From NCBI GenBank assembly GCA_016858145.1, contig JAEHOE010000007.1:1-64000 (forward strand): DNA of 64,000 bases. Direction: 5' to 3'. Positions 50,301 to 61,100 of this stretch are shown here, one piece after another. Source of the DNA: Edaphochlamys debaryana (taxonomy: Eukaryota; Chlorophyta; Chlorophyceae; Chlamydomonadales). The notes beneath the pieces are model-generated. The model ran no database searches. It worked only from the letters and a program-made list of their open reading frames with translations, and had not been told where the DNA came from. A program made the translations under genes and the position numbers. Each line of letters starts with the position of its first letter. The stretch's first letter is position 1.

Positions 50301-53092
50301 CGGGGGGCCACAGCCAGGGCTGATCAGACCAGGTAGCCACGCCGCCTCCCAGGCTTCCAATGCTGGGGGCGACGCTAGCAGCCGTGCCTTCCACGCTCCG
50401 CGGCTGATTCCGCCGAAACACATTCCCTGACTTCTCCGCTCCCCCCGCCCCCTCCGCCCCTCCCCCCAGGGCCCCCGCTACTGCCCCTCCATCGAGGACA
50501 AGATTGTGCGCTTCGCCGACAAGGAGTCGCACCAGATCTTCCTGGAGCCGGAGGGCCGCACCACGCCCGAGATGTATGTGCAGGTAGGTGCCGGGGCCCG
50601 GGCTCCCGCGAGCGTCCTTGGTCGGGGACAAAGGCAGTAGGGACCGCGCTCGTGCTGCGGATGCCAGCAACAGCCACCGCGCCTGCAGCGCTGGCCTGCT
50701 CAACGCGCTTTTTTTGGCCAGGCCTCTCCTGCAACGCGCCCTGCGCTCCCCCCTTTCTCCCACATTCCGCCCTTCCCCTTCGCTCCCCCCCCCTCTTCAC
50801 CGCTCCCTCCCACGCCGTTTTGCGCCTCTCTCCGCGCGCAGGGCTTCTCCACGGGCCTGCCCGAGCGGCTGCAGCTGGCGCTGCTGCAGACGCTGCCGGG
50901 GCTGGAGCGCGTCAAGATGCTGCGCCCCGCCTACGCCGTGGAGTACGACTACCTGCCCGCGCACCAGTGCAGCCCCTCGCTGGAGACCAAGAAGATCCGC
51001 GGCCTGTTCTTCAGCGGCCAGCTTAACGGAACCACGGGTGAGCGAGGGTGCCTCCAGAAAGCGGAACGTGGCTCGAGGCCTGCAGCGTCTGTTCCGTCGT
51101 CTCCTAGTGTCCCACGCTCTGCGCACGGCAAGCTACGTTACTGCCTGTGCGGCTCCTCCTCAGCTTGCCTGCACGCCCGTGCCAAAACGCGTCCGGCGCA
51201 TCCAGCACACCCAACGCACCCCACGCGTTCCCACCTTTACCTTCCCAGGCTATGAGGAGGCGGCCGCGCAGGGCCTGGTGGCGGGCATGAACGCCGCCCG
51301 CCGCGCGCTGAGCCTGGACCCCGTGGCGCTGCCCCGCGACTCCTCCTACCTGGGCACCCTGGTGGACGACCTGGTGACCAAGGACCTGCGCGAGCCCTAC
51401 CGCATGCTCACCAGCAGGTGCGGGGGGGCGGGGGGGGCGCAAGGGGGAGACAGGGGTTAAAGAGGGGCTGGGGGGATGTCTCAGGGGTGCCGGTTGCGTG
51501 CACGCCGAGTGCGGTCCGCGCAGGCGAAGGACAGGAGCTCAGGGAGACGAAGACAGGGGTCGGCAAGAAGTGCTTTGACGTCAGCACGTCGGCGCCCGTG
51601 TTGTGCCCCCCCCCCCCCAGGTCGGAGTACCGGCTGCTGCTGCGCTCCGACAACGCCGACCGCCGCCTGACGCCGCTGGGGCGCGAGATCGGGCTCATCG
51701 ACGACCGCAGGTGCGGGGCTTGAACTCTGGCGGGCGCGAAGCCTGTCGCCCTCCCAACTCCCCTCCATCCCCTGCTCCCGCACTCCCCCCGTTGCCCTGC
51801 TCAACATCCCTGCAACCCCACCCACCCTCCCACCACTCTACCCATCCGACCTGACCCCCCACCCCCACCACCTTCCCCTCCATCCCCCGCCAGGTGGGCG
51901 CTGTTCACCACCAAGCAATCCCGCATCGAGGCCGAGAAGGCGCGCCTGGGCTCCACGCGCGTCAAGCCCGACTCCCCCGTGGCCAAGGACGCGGAGGCGC
52001 TGTCGGGGCACGCGGTGCCGGGCAGCCCCACGCTGGAGGAGCTGCTGCGCAGGCCGCACGTGCACTACAGGCGCGTGGGACTGGGCGGATGGGGGTCTGG
52101 GTATGGGGGCTTGGGGGGGGGCTGCGGAGGGGGACAGGCTGGGGGGACAGGCTGGGGGTGCATGCAGAGTAGGGTAGCGGTGGGGCGGCGGGAGTCGATG
52201 TGGGGGTGGTGCGTTGAGAGTAGGGTAGCAGGCTGAGTTGACAGGCGAGTTTGAAAACGCTCGTTTGTGGGTGTGCTGTGGGTGCGCAGGGTGCTGGAGC
52301 GTCACGGGCTGGACGGCGGCCCGGACGTGGGCTTCCCGGAGCGCGAGGCGGTGGAGATCGACATCAAGTACGCCGGCTTCATCGCACGACAGGTGCGAAC
52401 GTAGACGCAGGCGGGGGGCACGGCGCGAGGTGCAGGTCATGCAGCCCGCATCGGTTCACAAAGCGAGAGGAAGTAGGGATAGAGGCGCCAGGGCAGGAGG
52501 CGCGACCCGACACCTTCCAGCCTCCGCGTCCCTTTTGCCTACCAATTCCCGACCCCGACCTCCGCGTCCCGACCCGCACAGGAGAAGCAGCTGGCCTCCC
52601 TGGCGGGTAAGGCCTCCAAGCCGCTGCCCGCGGACCTGGACTACTCGGCCATCGCCACGCTGTCCCTGGAGGCGCGCGAGAAGCTCGCCAAGGTGCGTGG
52701 CCTGTGGGGTGTGGCCTGTGGGGTGTGGGCCCTGTGCGGGGTGGCGAGGGGCGCCGCCGGCCGCCTGGCTTATGCCTTGAGAGGATCCCCGTAGTCCTGC
52801 AAGACCCACAATGCCCTGGCACGCTGACCCCTGCCCCCAGCAAGGGCAAGGCTGAGGGGGCTGAGCGCGCTGTGCCTGCTCGCTGTACCGTGTCCCTGCT
52901 TACCGTGTCCTGCGTGCCGCCGCATGCCTTGGCCCACCGCAGGTGCGGCCGCGCGACATTGGCCAGGCCGGCCGCATCGGCGGCGTCAGCCCCGCCGACA
53001 TCTCGGCACTGCTCGTGCACCTGGAGGTGGCGCGGCGGAGAGCGGCGGCGGCGGCCAAGGAGGCAGCCAAGAAAGAGGCAGTGGCGGCGTGA
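47368..53092 (+). CDS. mnmG: Organellar tRNA uridine-5-carboxymethylaminomethyl modification enzyme MnmG (GidA)
   Basis: Fourteen exons give 731 aa: 47368-47511, 47736-47993, 48842-49072, 49353-49510, 49746-49893, 50147-50293, 50470-50583, 50842-51037, 51249-51417, 51621-51710, 51894-52070, 52290-52392, 52582-52692, 52943-53092. MnmG is the FAD enzyme that, with MnmE, modifies U34 of certain tRNAs. Seen here are the FAD-binding GAGHAG (about 102-107), PCNPAVGG with Cys136, [11 protein letters not shown] with Cys367 (both family cysteines present), [32 protein letters not shown] and a C-terminal [14 protein letters not shown] matching the MnmE-binding domain. About 88 residues precede the core; the first 48 are basic and the next 40 Ala/Ser/Pro-rich, so import into an organelle is inferred. 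Wording such as [23 protein letters not shown], quoted in part, is cyanobacterial in style, which favours the chloroplast. Introns 5 and 11 have GC donors. Confidence 0.95.
49894..50146 (+). other. GC-AG intron 5 of mnmG
   Basis: The donor is GAG|GCAAGCG and the acceptor CCACAG|GAG. Only this junction joins GDDE to ERWFSF, which fits MnmG proteins without gap and keeps the frame. Confidence 0.85.
52071..52289 (+). other. GC-AG intron 11 of mnmG, very G-rich
   Basis: The donor CACTACAG|GCGCGTG is a weak GC site. A GT donor nine bases further would break the reading frame with the only acceptor (GCGCAG|GGTG). The joined product [18 protein letters not shown] has the length expected for MnmG. 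The intron contains long G runs at 52080-52165 (several runs of four to eight G) and a repeated AGAGTAGGGTAGC at about 52166 and 52216, so it could fold into G-quadruplexes. Confidence 0.7.
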
Positions 53093-53490
53093 AGCGCATT
53101 GGGAGACCTACACAAAATGGGCTTGGGCGCTTGGCGGGGCATGGTGGTGGGGCGTGGCGGTGGGTAGGGGGCAGAGAGGGCATGTTTGGCTCGACGCAGA
53201 ACGAACTGGCAGCGGGCGACGAGAGCGAGGCCGGGAAGGTGATTGTCGCGCAAAAGTGGGGGAGGAGGGTACGGAGGAGAGCGATGGATATCGACGCTTG
53301 CATGAGCTGTGTTCGCAGGATGATGCCGGGGCATAAGGTGCATAACTGGTGCCCACGAGAACGGTACGCACATGGGAGTTGAGCGGGCGGCTTGCTCTTC
53401 ACTGGCTGTGTGTGGCCGTAGAGGTGCTGTGACCTGAGAGGGGCTGTGAGTCAGAGTAAGAGCAGCTCGTAAGGAGTGTTGAGAACTTGA

Positions 53491-53529
53491 GATTCGAGTC
53501 GAATCACAGCGTACCGATATCAGTGATAT
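53491..53529. repeat. Two adjacent perfect short palindromes
   Basis: GATTCGA-G-TCGAATC at 53491-53505 and ATATCA-G-TGATAT at 53517-53529 are both perfect inverted repeats around a single central G, 11 bp apart. Their AT-rich composition stands out from the surrounding DNA. They lie about 400 bp after the mnmG stop. Function unknown. Confidence 0.6.
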
Positions 53530-54929
53530 GTGCCGTGGCGGGTGGCGCTCACAGGGACGAGGAGCCCAGGCTGCCCTGCCTGCCCCGTGTGCCCCCACGT
53601 GCCGCGGTGCCGGCCCCTGACCGCTCCTCTGAGTCATGGGGTGCCCTCTTGGGTCTTACTCGGGGAACCGTGTCGCGTTACAGCGGCTATCCAGCCAACC
53701 CAGCGGCGGCCCTCAAATGCTCCCCACTCCGATCGGGAGCAGCCGACCGCTTCTACCGCGCCGTGGCGAAACCCACCTCCCAACCTCGCTACCCCCCCCA
53801 TTGTTGAGGTTGCACTAGTGGCCGACAACGAGCCAGTCGAGACGCAGCAGCACACCGTCAATCAGGGCAAAGTGCCCGTAAGCCTGCAACACAAACCACC
53901 GTGCGGGGCTCTACCGTGGCCTCATGAGCAATGCAGAGCCACCCCCGCGACGGCAATCTATGGGCCACCCCATGGTGGCAAGCAGGGAACAAGCTAGCAC
54001 AATGCAGGACATGCGGGGCGGCAGGAGCTCCCTCGGCAAACAGAGGTTGACGCTGAGGGCCCCCTGGGGAGCGCAAGGGCACAGGCCCAGCAATGGGCCC
54101 CGCTCACTTGGGCTCTCTCAGCAGTAACGTGAGGGGTGAGGATTTAGCTTACCAACCGTCGGGTCGGGTCGGGTCTGCGGTCCAGCCCGATCCTGAGCAA
54201 CGTGAGGGGCACGCCAGGTCGAGAGAAGACCGAATGGGTACGTACGACCCCACATGCTGTGGGAGCATCTGGGCGGGCGGGCGGGAATTAAGGGAGGACA
54301 CGGGCCCGGCAGAGGGCCATGACTCCCACGTCGACTGTACGCGAGAACGGCACAGATAGCCGGGCAAGCGCGAGCCGCCAGGCCATAGCCGACCGGTTCG
54401 GCAGCGTGCCGTACGCCACACCCGAGCAGGCGCTGGCACCCACGGCCAGCACCTGCACGGCCGCTTCCACGCTCCACGGTTCTCCCCTCATAAGACACTC
54501 CGTTCCCGGCTTCGCTGGGAACTACACCTCTCGCCACGATGCTCCTGTACGACCTATAGTCCTGTTCCGCTCTGGCAGCTGGCCCTGAGCAGACGGCCGC
54601 CACGGCCCTCTGGCTGGTGTTGTCCATGCGGGCGGCTCCGTAGCCTGCACTGCAGCTGCCTGGATCGCAAACCCTGCCTGGCCACTGCTGGCTGACGCTC
54701 ATCGCAAACGCGAGTACCAGCGTGCAGGGTTGCAATCACACATCTTTACACTTCACGCGCCGCCGGGTTTGCTCAGGGCAAAGCTGCCGCTGAGGAAGAG
54801 CTTGCGCCCCGGACGGTGCAAGGCCCCGATCACCCCATGAATTTGCTAATCCGGGTCACCTATGCCCAATTCTCAGTGCTTCTGCAAACCTCGCGCAGCA
54901 CACAGCGCTCCTCTCGAATCACCTGGCCA

Positions 54930-54934
54930 TTACA
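54930..54934 (-). terminator. Candidate TGTAA poly(A) signal of the helical-protein gene
   Basis: TGTAA on the minus strand 174 bases beyond the stop codon at 55108. A second TGTAA lies at 54746-54750, about 360 bases beyond the stop, which suits the longer 3' UTRs common in these algae. Either could be used. Confidence 0.45.
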
Positions 54935-55107
54935 GCCGGCGTGCAGCCCTGCAGCAGCCCCCGCCCCACCGATCGCACACCGCTCTAATCTACAGTACAC
55001 CACCCGCTTTCCCCGCAGCCCTGCAAGCAGTTCGTTCATGCCTCCTCCCTTCAAGACCCTGCCGCCGCAACACACCGCTGCCTCGCCGACCTCCTCCTCC
55101 GCGCCCC

Positions 55108-57801
55108 TCAGTGCCCCGACCAGATCGTGGCCCGTGCTTTCTCGTACTTGAGCGCCGACGCCTGCTGGTGCTCTTGCACGGACGGCTGCGGCACCGACGG
55201 CGCCTTCCTCCCCGCCACGGCCCCGGGCGGCGGCAGCGGCCGCACGCGCCTGGCCCCGATGACGCCCACGGGGGCGCGGTGCGCGGGCACGTGGTCCACC
55301 ACGGGGCGGTACGAGTGATGCTGCATCGGCGGCGGCCGCGGCAGCTGCGGGACGCGCCCGTTCGGCGGCGGCTGCGGCGGACCGCCCACGCCGCCTCGCG
55401 ACCCCGCCCTCGGCATTATGCTGCCCTGCTGCGCCTGCGCCGGGGCTGCTGCCGCGGCCGGCTGCTTGGGCGGCTTGGGCGTGGCGATCGCCTGCTTGAG
55501 CTTCAGCGCCGCGTCCTTCGAGATGGGCACCTCCCACACGCCCACCACGGCCTGCAGCCGCTTGGCCTCGCTGGGGCCGTAGCCCCGCAGCAGCTCCGCC
55601 TCGGAGCGGACGCGGTCACGGAGCTCGGGCGAGGGCGTGAAGGCCTCACAGCCAGCCAGCGCTGCCACTGCGAGGGAGAACTCCTTGGCCGCGGTCGAGG
55701 GGCCGAGCTTGGCGCGCGCGCTAGGGCCGTGCATGGCGTCAAGCTGCTCCAGGATGAGGACGGACCAGTCGGCCGCCTCCGAGGCCGTGGGCTGGTAGCC
55801 CAGCCGCACGCTGTCCAGAAGCGCAGTGGCGACGGCCTGGGGGGATGGGGTGGGGCCCGGAGTGAAGGGGGCGCGGGAGCGTGAGAGCAGTGGGCAGGGC
55901 ATAAGGGGGGGAGCCCCGGCTGTCTAAGCAACCACACGGGACATCGAGTTCGGCAGCTCCGTTGTTCAGGAAGCTCCGTTGTTTTTGCCTTAGCCGTCGG
56001 CCCAAGCCAGGCCCCAAGCGATGCGCTCAAGCCCAACGCACCGAGCGGCCCTTGCGGAGCGCCACGTAGGGCGGCATGCGCAACGCTGCGTCGTGCAGGC
56101 GCTTGACCACGTGCTTGGACAGGTAGAAGGCGGCCGGGCCCGGCGCCGCCCCCGCCCCCGCATTGGAGCCCGAGGCCGAGGCGCCCGCGCCCGCCTTGGT
56201 AACGGACGCGGACCTAGACGCCGGCGCCGAGGCGGCCGACCCCGACCCAGATGCCTCCGCGGCCTTCCTGCTGAGGGCCGAGTTTGTGGCCCCGAAGGCG
56301 GCGGCAGCGAGCAGCTCGTCTGCGGCCAGGGCGAGGTCCGTGGTGCTGCCGACCCAGAGGTCGGAGGAGTTGGTGATGGCGATGGCCAGGGAGGCGGCCT
56401 GGGCGTTGGAGAGGGCCAGGTCCAGGCGGCGGTAGAGGCGGGCGAGGCGCGTGGCCGCCTGCGCCACGTGGCCCCGGTCCCAGCCCGCGGCGTCGAGCAG
56501 CGTGCGGTCGGCCAGCCGCGACAGGAAGTCCGTGGTCCAGTTGCATCTGGGAGGAAGCAGGCAGCAAGGAAAGAGTAGGCAGGTGCAGCTGAGGCTGGTG
56601 GGACGAGGGACGAAGGAAGCTGGTCAGGGACGAGGCCGGCAGGGTCGATAAAACAACAGCCCGTTAGCCTGATAAAAGGTTGTACACAACACTAGACCAG
56701 TCCTCGAGCCCTTGGCTGCTGTCCTTGGGCCGCTGTCCCCAAACTGTGGACGGTGAGCGCCCTGAGCCTGGCGCACCGCACCTGGCGCTGTCAAGCCCCT
56801 GCCAGAGGCGGCACACCGAGTCCGCGTCCAGGGGGGTGCCGTTGGCCTCCTTGATGAGCTGCAGCACGCGCGCCTCCACCAGCGTCACCATGTACACCCC
56901 CAGCCGGTCGGTCAGCATGTGGCCCAACTGGCCGCTGAGCGTGCCTGCGCGAGGGGCCAGCGGGAGCGGGACGAGTGAGGGCTTGCGGCTGGGCTGGAAC
57001 GGGCCGACACCCGACAGGGAAAGGGAACACCTCAGGCCGCCTGCCTTCAACGTTTAACCCAGAGGCGCTGCTTAAGCGAAGTATACCCCGGTTCTCCTGC
57101 ATCGGGGCTTGCCTAGGCTGCAGATGACGCTGGCGATGGCGGGCAGGTTGAGGTGCTCGATGCGGAGCAGCGTCTCCGCCAAGATGGACCGCTGGAACTG
57201 CTCCGATGCCAACTGAGAGGGGGCCCCGGAGGTTACCAGAGATGCGTACTTATACCAGGTCGAGACAATCATGTTAGGCTCGTCCAAGATGTGGCTGGAC
57301 GCTGCGAACGCGCGCTCCAGCTCAGCCACTGGGGTCGCGGGGGAGGGGTGAAGTGGTCGGGGGGCGGTCAGGTCAGAGGGGCTGCTGGGGATGGAGGCCA
57401 GCGCGATGTGCAAGTCGGCAAGTTGGTCACTTGTAGAGCTGGGGAACATGAGCAGCCTTGCTAGCGCTGAGCTTCACGCGGTCTCGGGTCGCGGGGGGGT
57501 GAAGCTGCCCGTGCCATCGTCGTCAATTTTATTGCCTGACACGACCTATGCGTTTTCCCGTCGACGGCGCATCAGAAGTCTCCGTGTCATCATGATGTGC
57601 CAACTTGCCTGTCCTGGCTCCCTGGAGCTCCTTCGCCGCTCTCATCCCATACGGACTGGAGCTACGTCCGCTCGGAGCAAAAGCAAACACCGCGAGCGAT
57701 GGTCGCGAGCTAGGCTTGCGTAGGAACACATCGCCAGCACGCTGCCCCAACACCGCAGCCGACCGCCTAGGGTTGACCGACGCGTGCGCGTTCGGAAGCA
57801 T
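55108..57801 (-). CDS. Probable organelle-targeted helical protein, function unknown
   Basis: Five exons, 57801-57609, 57466-57113, 56944-56782, 56546-56042 and 55836-55108, give 647 aa. The first 60 residues (MLPNAHASVNPRRSAAVLGQ onward) are rich in Arg, Ser and Ala and almost free of acidic residues, like an algal transit peptide. Then come helical segments rich in Leu/Ala (ARLLMFPSSTSDQLADLHIA, RLGVYMVTLVEARVLQLIKE, RLARLYRRLDLALSNAQAAS, SVRLGYQPTASEAADWSVLI), broken by a Ser/Ala/Gly linker, and a Pro-rich tail ending near KYEKARATIWSGH. The spacing suggests an alpha-helical repeat protein of the kind that binds organellar RNA, but no RAP domain or clear OPR motif was seen. Introns 1 and 2 use GC donors (ACAG|GCAAGT and CTAG|GCAAGC). 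A shorter start at 57449 is possible; the longer model is preferred because the junction keeps the frame and adds a credible targeting sequence. Confidence 0.72.
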
Positions 57802-58185
57802 TTCGTTTATTGCGTGCTGTTGATATGGAAGTTGTTAGCAAGGTGGGTATTCTGGAAGTAGCCCCGACACGTTTCAGCGCGATGACGACCAGAGCTGTTC
57901 CAGACTGGATCCACGGCCATCTCGGCTTCCTCGCCGTGGCGCCGGAATCAGCTTTCTCTTGCTCCTCAAGCCTCACCGTTACTCAGTAGGCCAGACCGCG
58001 GTGGCTGCCGACCCTCGCACGGTCGGGCTGCGCCGGTCCCTCGAACCACGTGCCGAGCGGCCCTGACCGTCCATCCATGTTGGTCCACCCTCTCGCTCCA
58101 TTTGCTAGCCGCATCAATGCAACCCGGTGCCCCCCCCTATCCGAAGCCATCCTGCAAATGTGCCAACAGTCCTGCCCCACACTAC
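57802..58185. promoter_or_regulatory. Intergenic region between the XPG-type gene and the helical-protein gene
   Basis: Both neighbours are on the minus strand, so these 384 bp carry the 3' UTR of the XPG-type gene and the promoter of the helical-protein gene. I found no TGTAA signal on the minus strand and no clear TATA box. The AT-rich stretch near 57800-57840 lies just upstream of the proposed start codon. Confidence 0.5.
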
Positions 58186-61100
58186 TCACGACACGTCCTC
58201 CCACTCCAAGTCGGCATCCTCGCCCCCGGCCTGGCGCTCACCAGTGCCCGCCTCTGCGCCAGTCATCACCTCTTCCCACTCCTCCTCCTCCTCGGACTCT
58301 TCCTCCTCGACCAAGTCAACAACCACCGCAGGCGCCACGGCCGCACCGCCATCGCCCTTGGCCTTGGCCGCACGGCCTCGGCCCCTCCCGGCTGTGCCAC
58401 CAGCCTTGCGGCCCCGACCCTTGCCCCTGCTGGCGCCTCGCCCTCGCCCACCGCCCTCTTCAAGCTCTTCCCCACTGCCCCCAGCGCCCCTGCCTCCGTC
58501 CGCAGCGTCAGCAGTCGCGGGCGTCTTCCGTCGCTGGCGCTTGGCCGGCGGCGTAGGCCCCTGCTCCGCAGTGCCGGCGGCGGCGGCCGGCGACCCCTCG
58601 CCGCCAGCTTCGCCTTCCGCAGCTGAACCCGCAGCCCCTCGGCCCCGGCCTCTGCCGTGGCCCCGCCCACGCCCCGCGCCCCGGCCCCGGCCTCGGCCGG
58701 GCGTGGCAGGCCCGCCAGTCGCGTCAGGGCCCTCCTCGCCCGGCTCGGCCCCGCCCGCCGCCGGCTCCTCCCCAAAGCCGTCCACCCCCTCGGCCAGGGC
58801 GGTGGCGCCCCGCCTCCGCGCCTTGGCGGCGCCGGCCTCAGCTTGCGGCGCAGCCCCCAGGACCATCTCTGCAGCGGGCAGGCGAGGCAACATGCGTCAG
58901 CTCGGGGCAGAGCGCACCGACTTGACACCACCTGCCGAACCAGTACCCTCCTGGCGAACCCCACGGCCCAAACGCTGTGCTGGCGGCGCTGCCATGCCCG
59001 CCCAACGCTTGCCCCCCGCCCGAGCTCCCAGCTCCCAGCCCCCTCCAAACCTTCCCCTCCCCATCCCCGCGCCCCAAGCTCACCGTCGTCCAGCCGCCCG
59101 CCCGTGATGTTGGCCACCGCCTTCTGCAGCCGCTTGGAGCGGATCTTGGCGAAGCGCGCTGAGTAGGCCAGGTACTGGTCCATGGTGGCCTGCGCCTGGC
59201 GGTTGTCGAACTCCTTGAGCACGGGCAGCAGCAGCTCGTCGGCCTTGGACGCAGGCCAGCCGAACTTGTCGCTGCGAGGGGGGAGGGAGGGAAGGAGGTG
59301 GCCAGGGGGGTTTGGGGGGGGGGGGGATTAAGGGGGAGAAGTGGGTGGGGAGGTGGTGGGGAGGTGGTGGGGAGGGAAGGAGAGGGTGAAATGGGGCTGA
59401 GGTGGGTACAGGCAAGGGGCGGAGGCCGATGAGGCGAATCACGTGAGCGGAAAGCAGTCGACGCGGGCGCGGCGGCACCGCCGGGCACAGGCAGGTGGCG
59501 GCAGGGCTGCGAACCACCGCCGCCGGTGTGCGGCGTGCAGGGCAAGACGCCGGCGCCCCGCAGCCCTGGTCCCGCTGTCGCGCGCCCGCCGCACCTGCAG
59601 AACTGCCTCAGCATGTCCAGGTCGGGGCGGCCGAAGGTGAAGCGCGCCTTGTTGGGGTCCACCCGGGCCGCCATGTAGGCCTCCAGCACGGCGGTGCTGG
59701 GGAAGCTGGCGGGAAGCTGCCAGTTCTTGCGCACGCCCCGGTGCTGGCGCTTGAAGTGCGCCTGCGCGGGCGTGTCGTCGGGAAGCGCGTCGCCTGGGGT
59801 GGCGGGGCAGGGGCGGGGGTGGGGCGAGGGAGGAAGGGGGAAGGAGGGGGTGAGAGCTGGGCCGGGTGGGGGGATATGTTGTGGCGTGTAGAGGGCGAGG
59901 GGAGTGGTGGAAAGAGGCAGGCCTGGCGATCCGTAGCGGGCGTTATCACGTGTCATCCGTTCCATTTCGGGTGCAGGCGGTGAGCGGCTGCAGTCCCCAA
60001 TCACCGGCTGAGCCCACGCCCCTCGCTCACCGTCTCCCGCGTCCTGCCCCGCCAGCTGCCGCGCCGCCGACACCAGCCCCGCGTCCACCGCCTCCACCCA
60101 CTGCCGGAAGCGCGCCAGCCCCCCCGCCCCCGGGAAGGCCTGGACCACCTCCACCGCGTTCACGATGCCGACGCCGGCGCAGCCCTGGCGTGGGGGGGGG
60201 GGGAGGGGAGGGGACAGGGGAGCGGGGGAGAGGGCAGGCTCAGTGGTGGTTGACCCCGGAGCCCAGCGCCCTGCCCTGAGCCGACCCTCGGCATGCAGAT
60301 CCACTGTGCTAGTGAAGCGGGCGCCGCCGCTTCAGAGCGTTGACACGCCTGAGGTCTTACTGCCTCACTGCGGTTTGAGGGCACACGCCCCCGCTCCTGT
60401 GCCTCTGGTCATTCCCGCCACCCCCCCCCTGCCGCCATACCATCTGGGCTCTCCATACTCTTACTCGTCAAAGACCAACCCCACCACGCCCCCCCGCATG
60501 CACCTCCGTGTAGTCGCTCCCCAGCAGCAGCGCCATCTCCGCCAGCCGCTCCCGGCTCAGCCCCAGCTCCCGCTCCACGTCCTCCATGTTGTACTCCTCC
60601 ACGTACCTGCACGCACGTGCACACGCAGTACGGCAGTACGGATGAGATCCCGCCGTGCGCCGAGCACGGCGCCGCCGTCGCTACCCGGAGGGGCCAGCAG
60701 CCTTGTGCAGATAGGCCGGTGCCACGGTTCGGGTTCCCGATAAGCGCAGCACCCAGGTGCTGGCAAAGCCCCGCGGTGCTCCCGCCAAGGCCCACACAGC
60801 ACACACCGGCCCCAACCCGCTCCCGGCCTCCCGCGGCCCTGCACGCACTTTTTGTTCTCGAAGATGTGTCGGTACACGTGGCGGCCGCCGAACAGGAACA
60901 CGTCGTTGTCGTCCGTCACCACTCCGTCCACCAGGCCCGCGGTCTCCAGGAAGGCGCACTGCGCCTCGGCCTGGGAAGGGGGGGGGGGCGGGGAGGGACG
61001 AACGAGCGCAGTAGGTAGGCATGGAGGAGAAGTGCAGCTAGCGGAAAGCCGCGTGCCCGCGTCAGACACGCTAGGCGCTCGGCTCTGCGGACGGGGCAAC

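Larger units (their letters stand above)
53093..55107. other. Convergent intergenic region, no convincing gene
   Basis: The region separates the 3' ends of mnmG and of the helical-protein gene. It must hold two 3' UTRs. No TGTAA signal was found on the plus strand after mnmG. Several open frames of 60-205 codons exist on both strands, the longest on the minus strand at 54118-54735 and a tidy one on the plus strand at 54319-54588, but none shows a recognisable family. Short GC repeats lie at 54160-54175 and 54273-54290. A small unrecognised gene cannot be excluded. Confidence 0.6.

Noticed and set aside
52900..53637. Minus-strand open frame of 245 codons across the end of mnmG
   Set aside because: It overlaps the conserved last exon of mnmG in antisense and has no family features or splice support.
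57113..57449. Start of the helical-protein gene at the ATG 57449
   Set aside because: An upstream exon 57801-57609 joins in frame through a strong GC donor and gives a typical targeting sequence, so the later ATG is kept only as an alternative.
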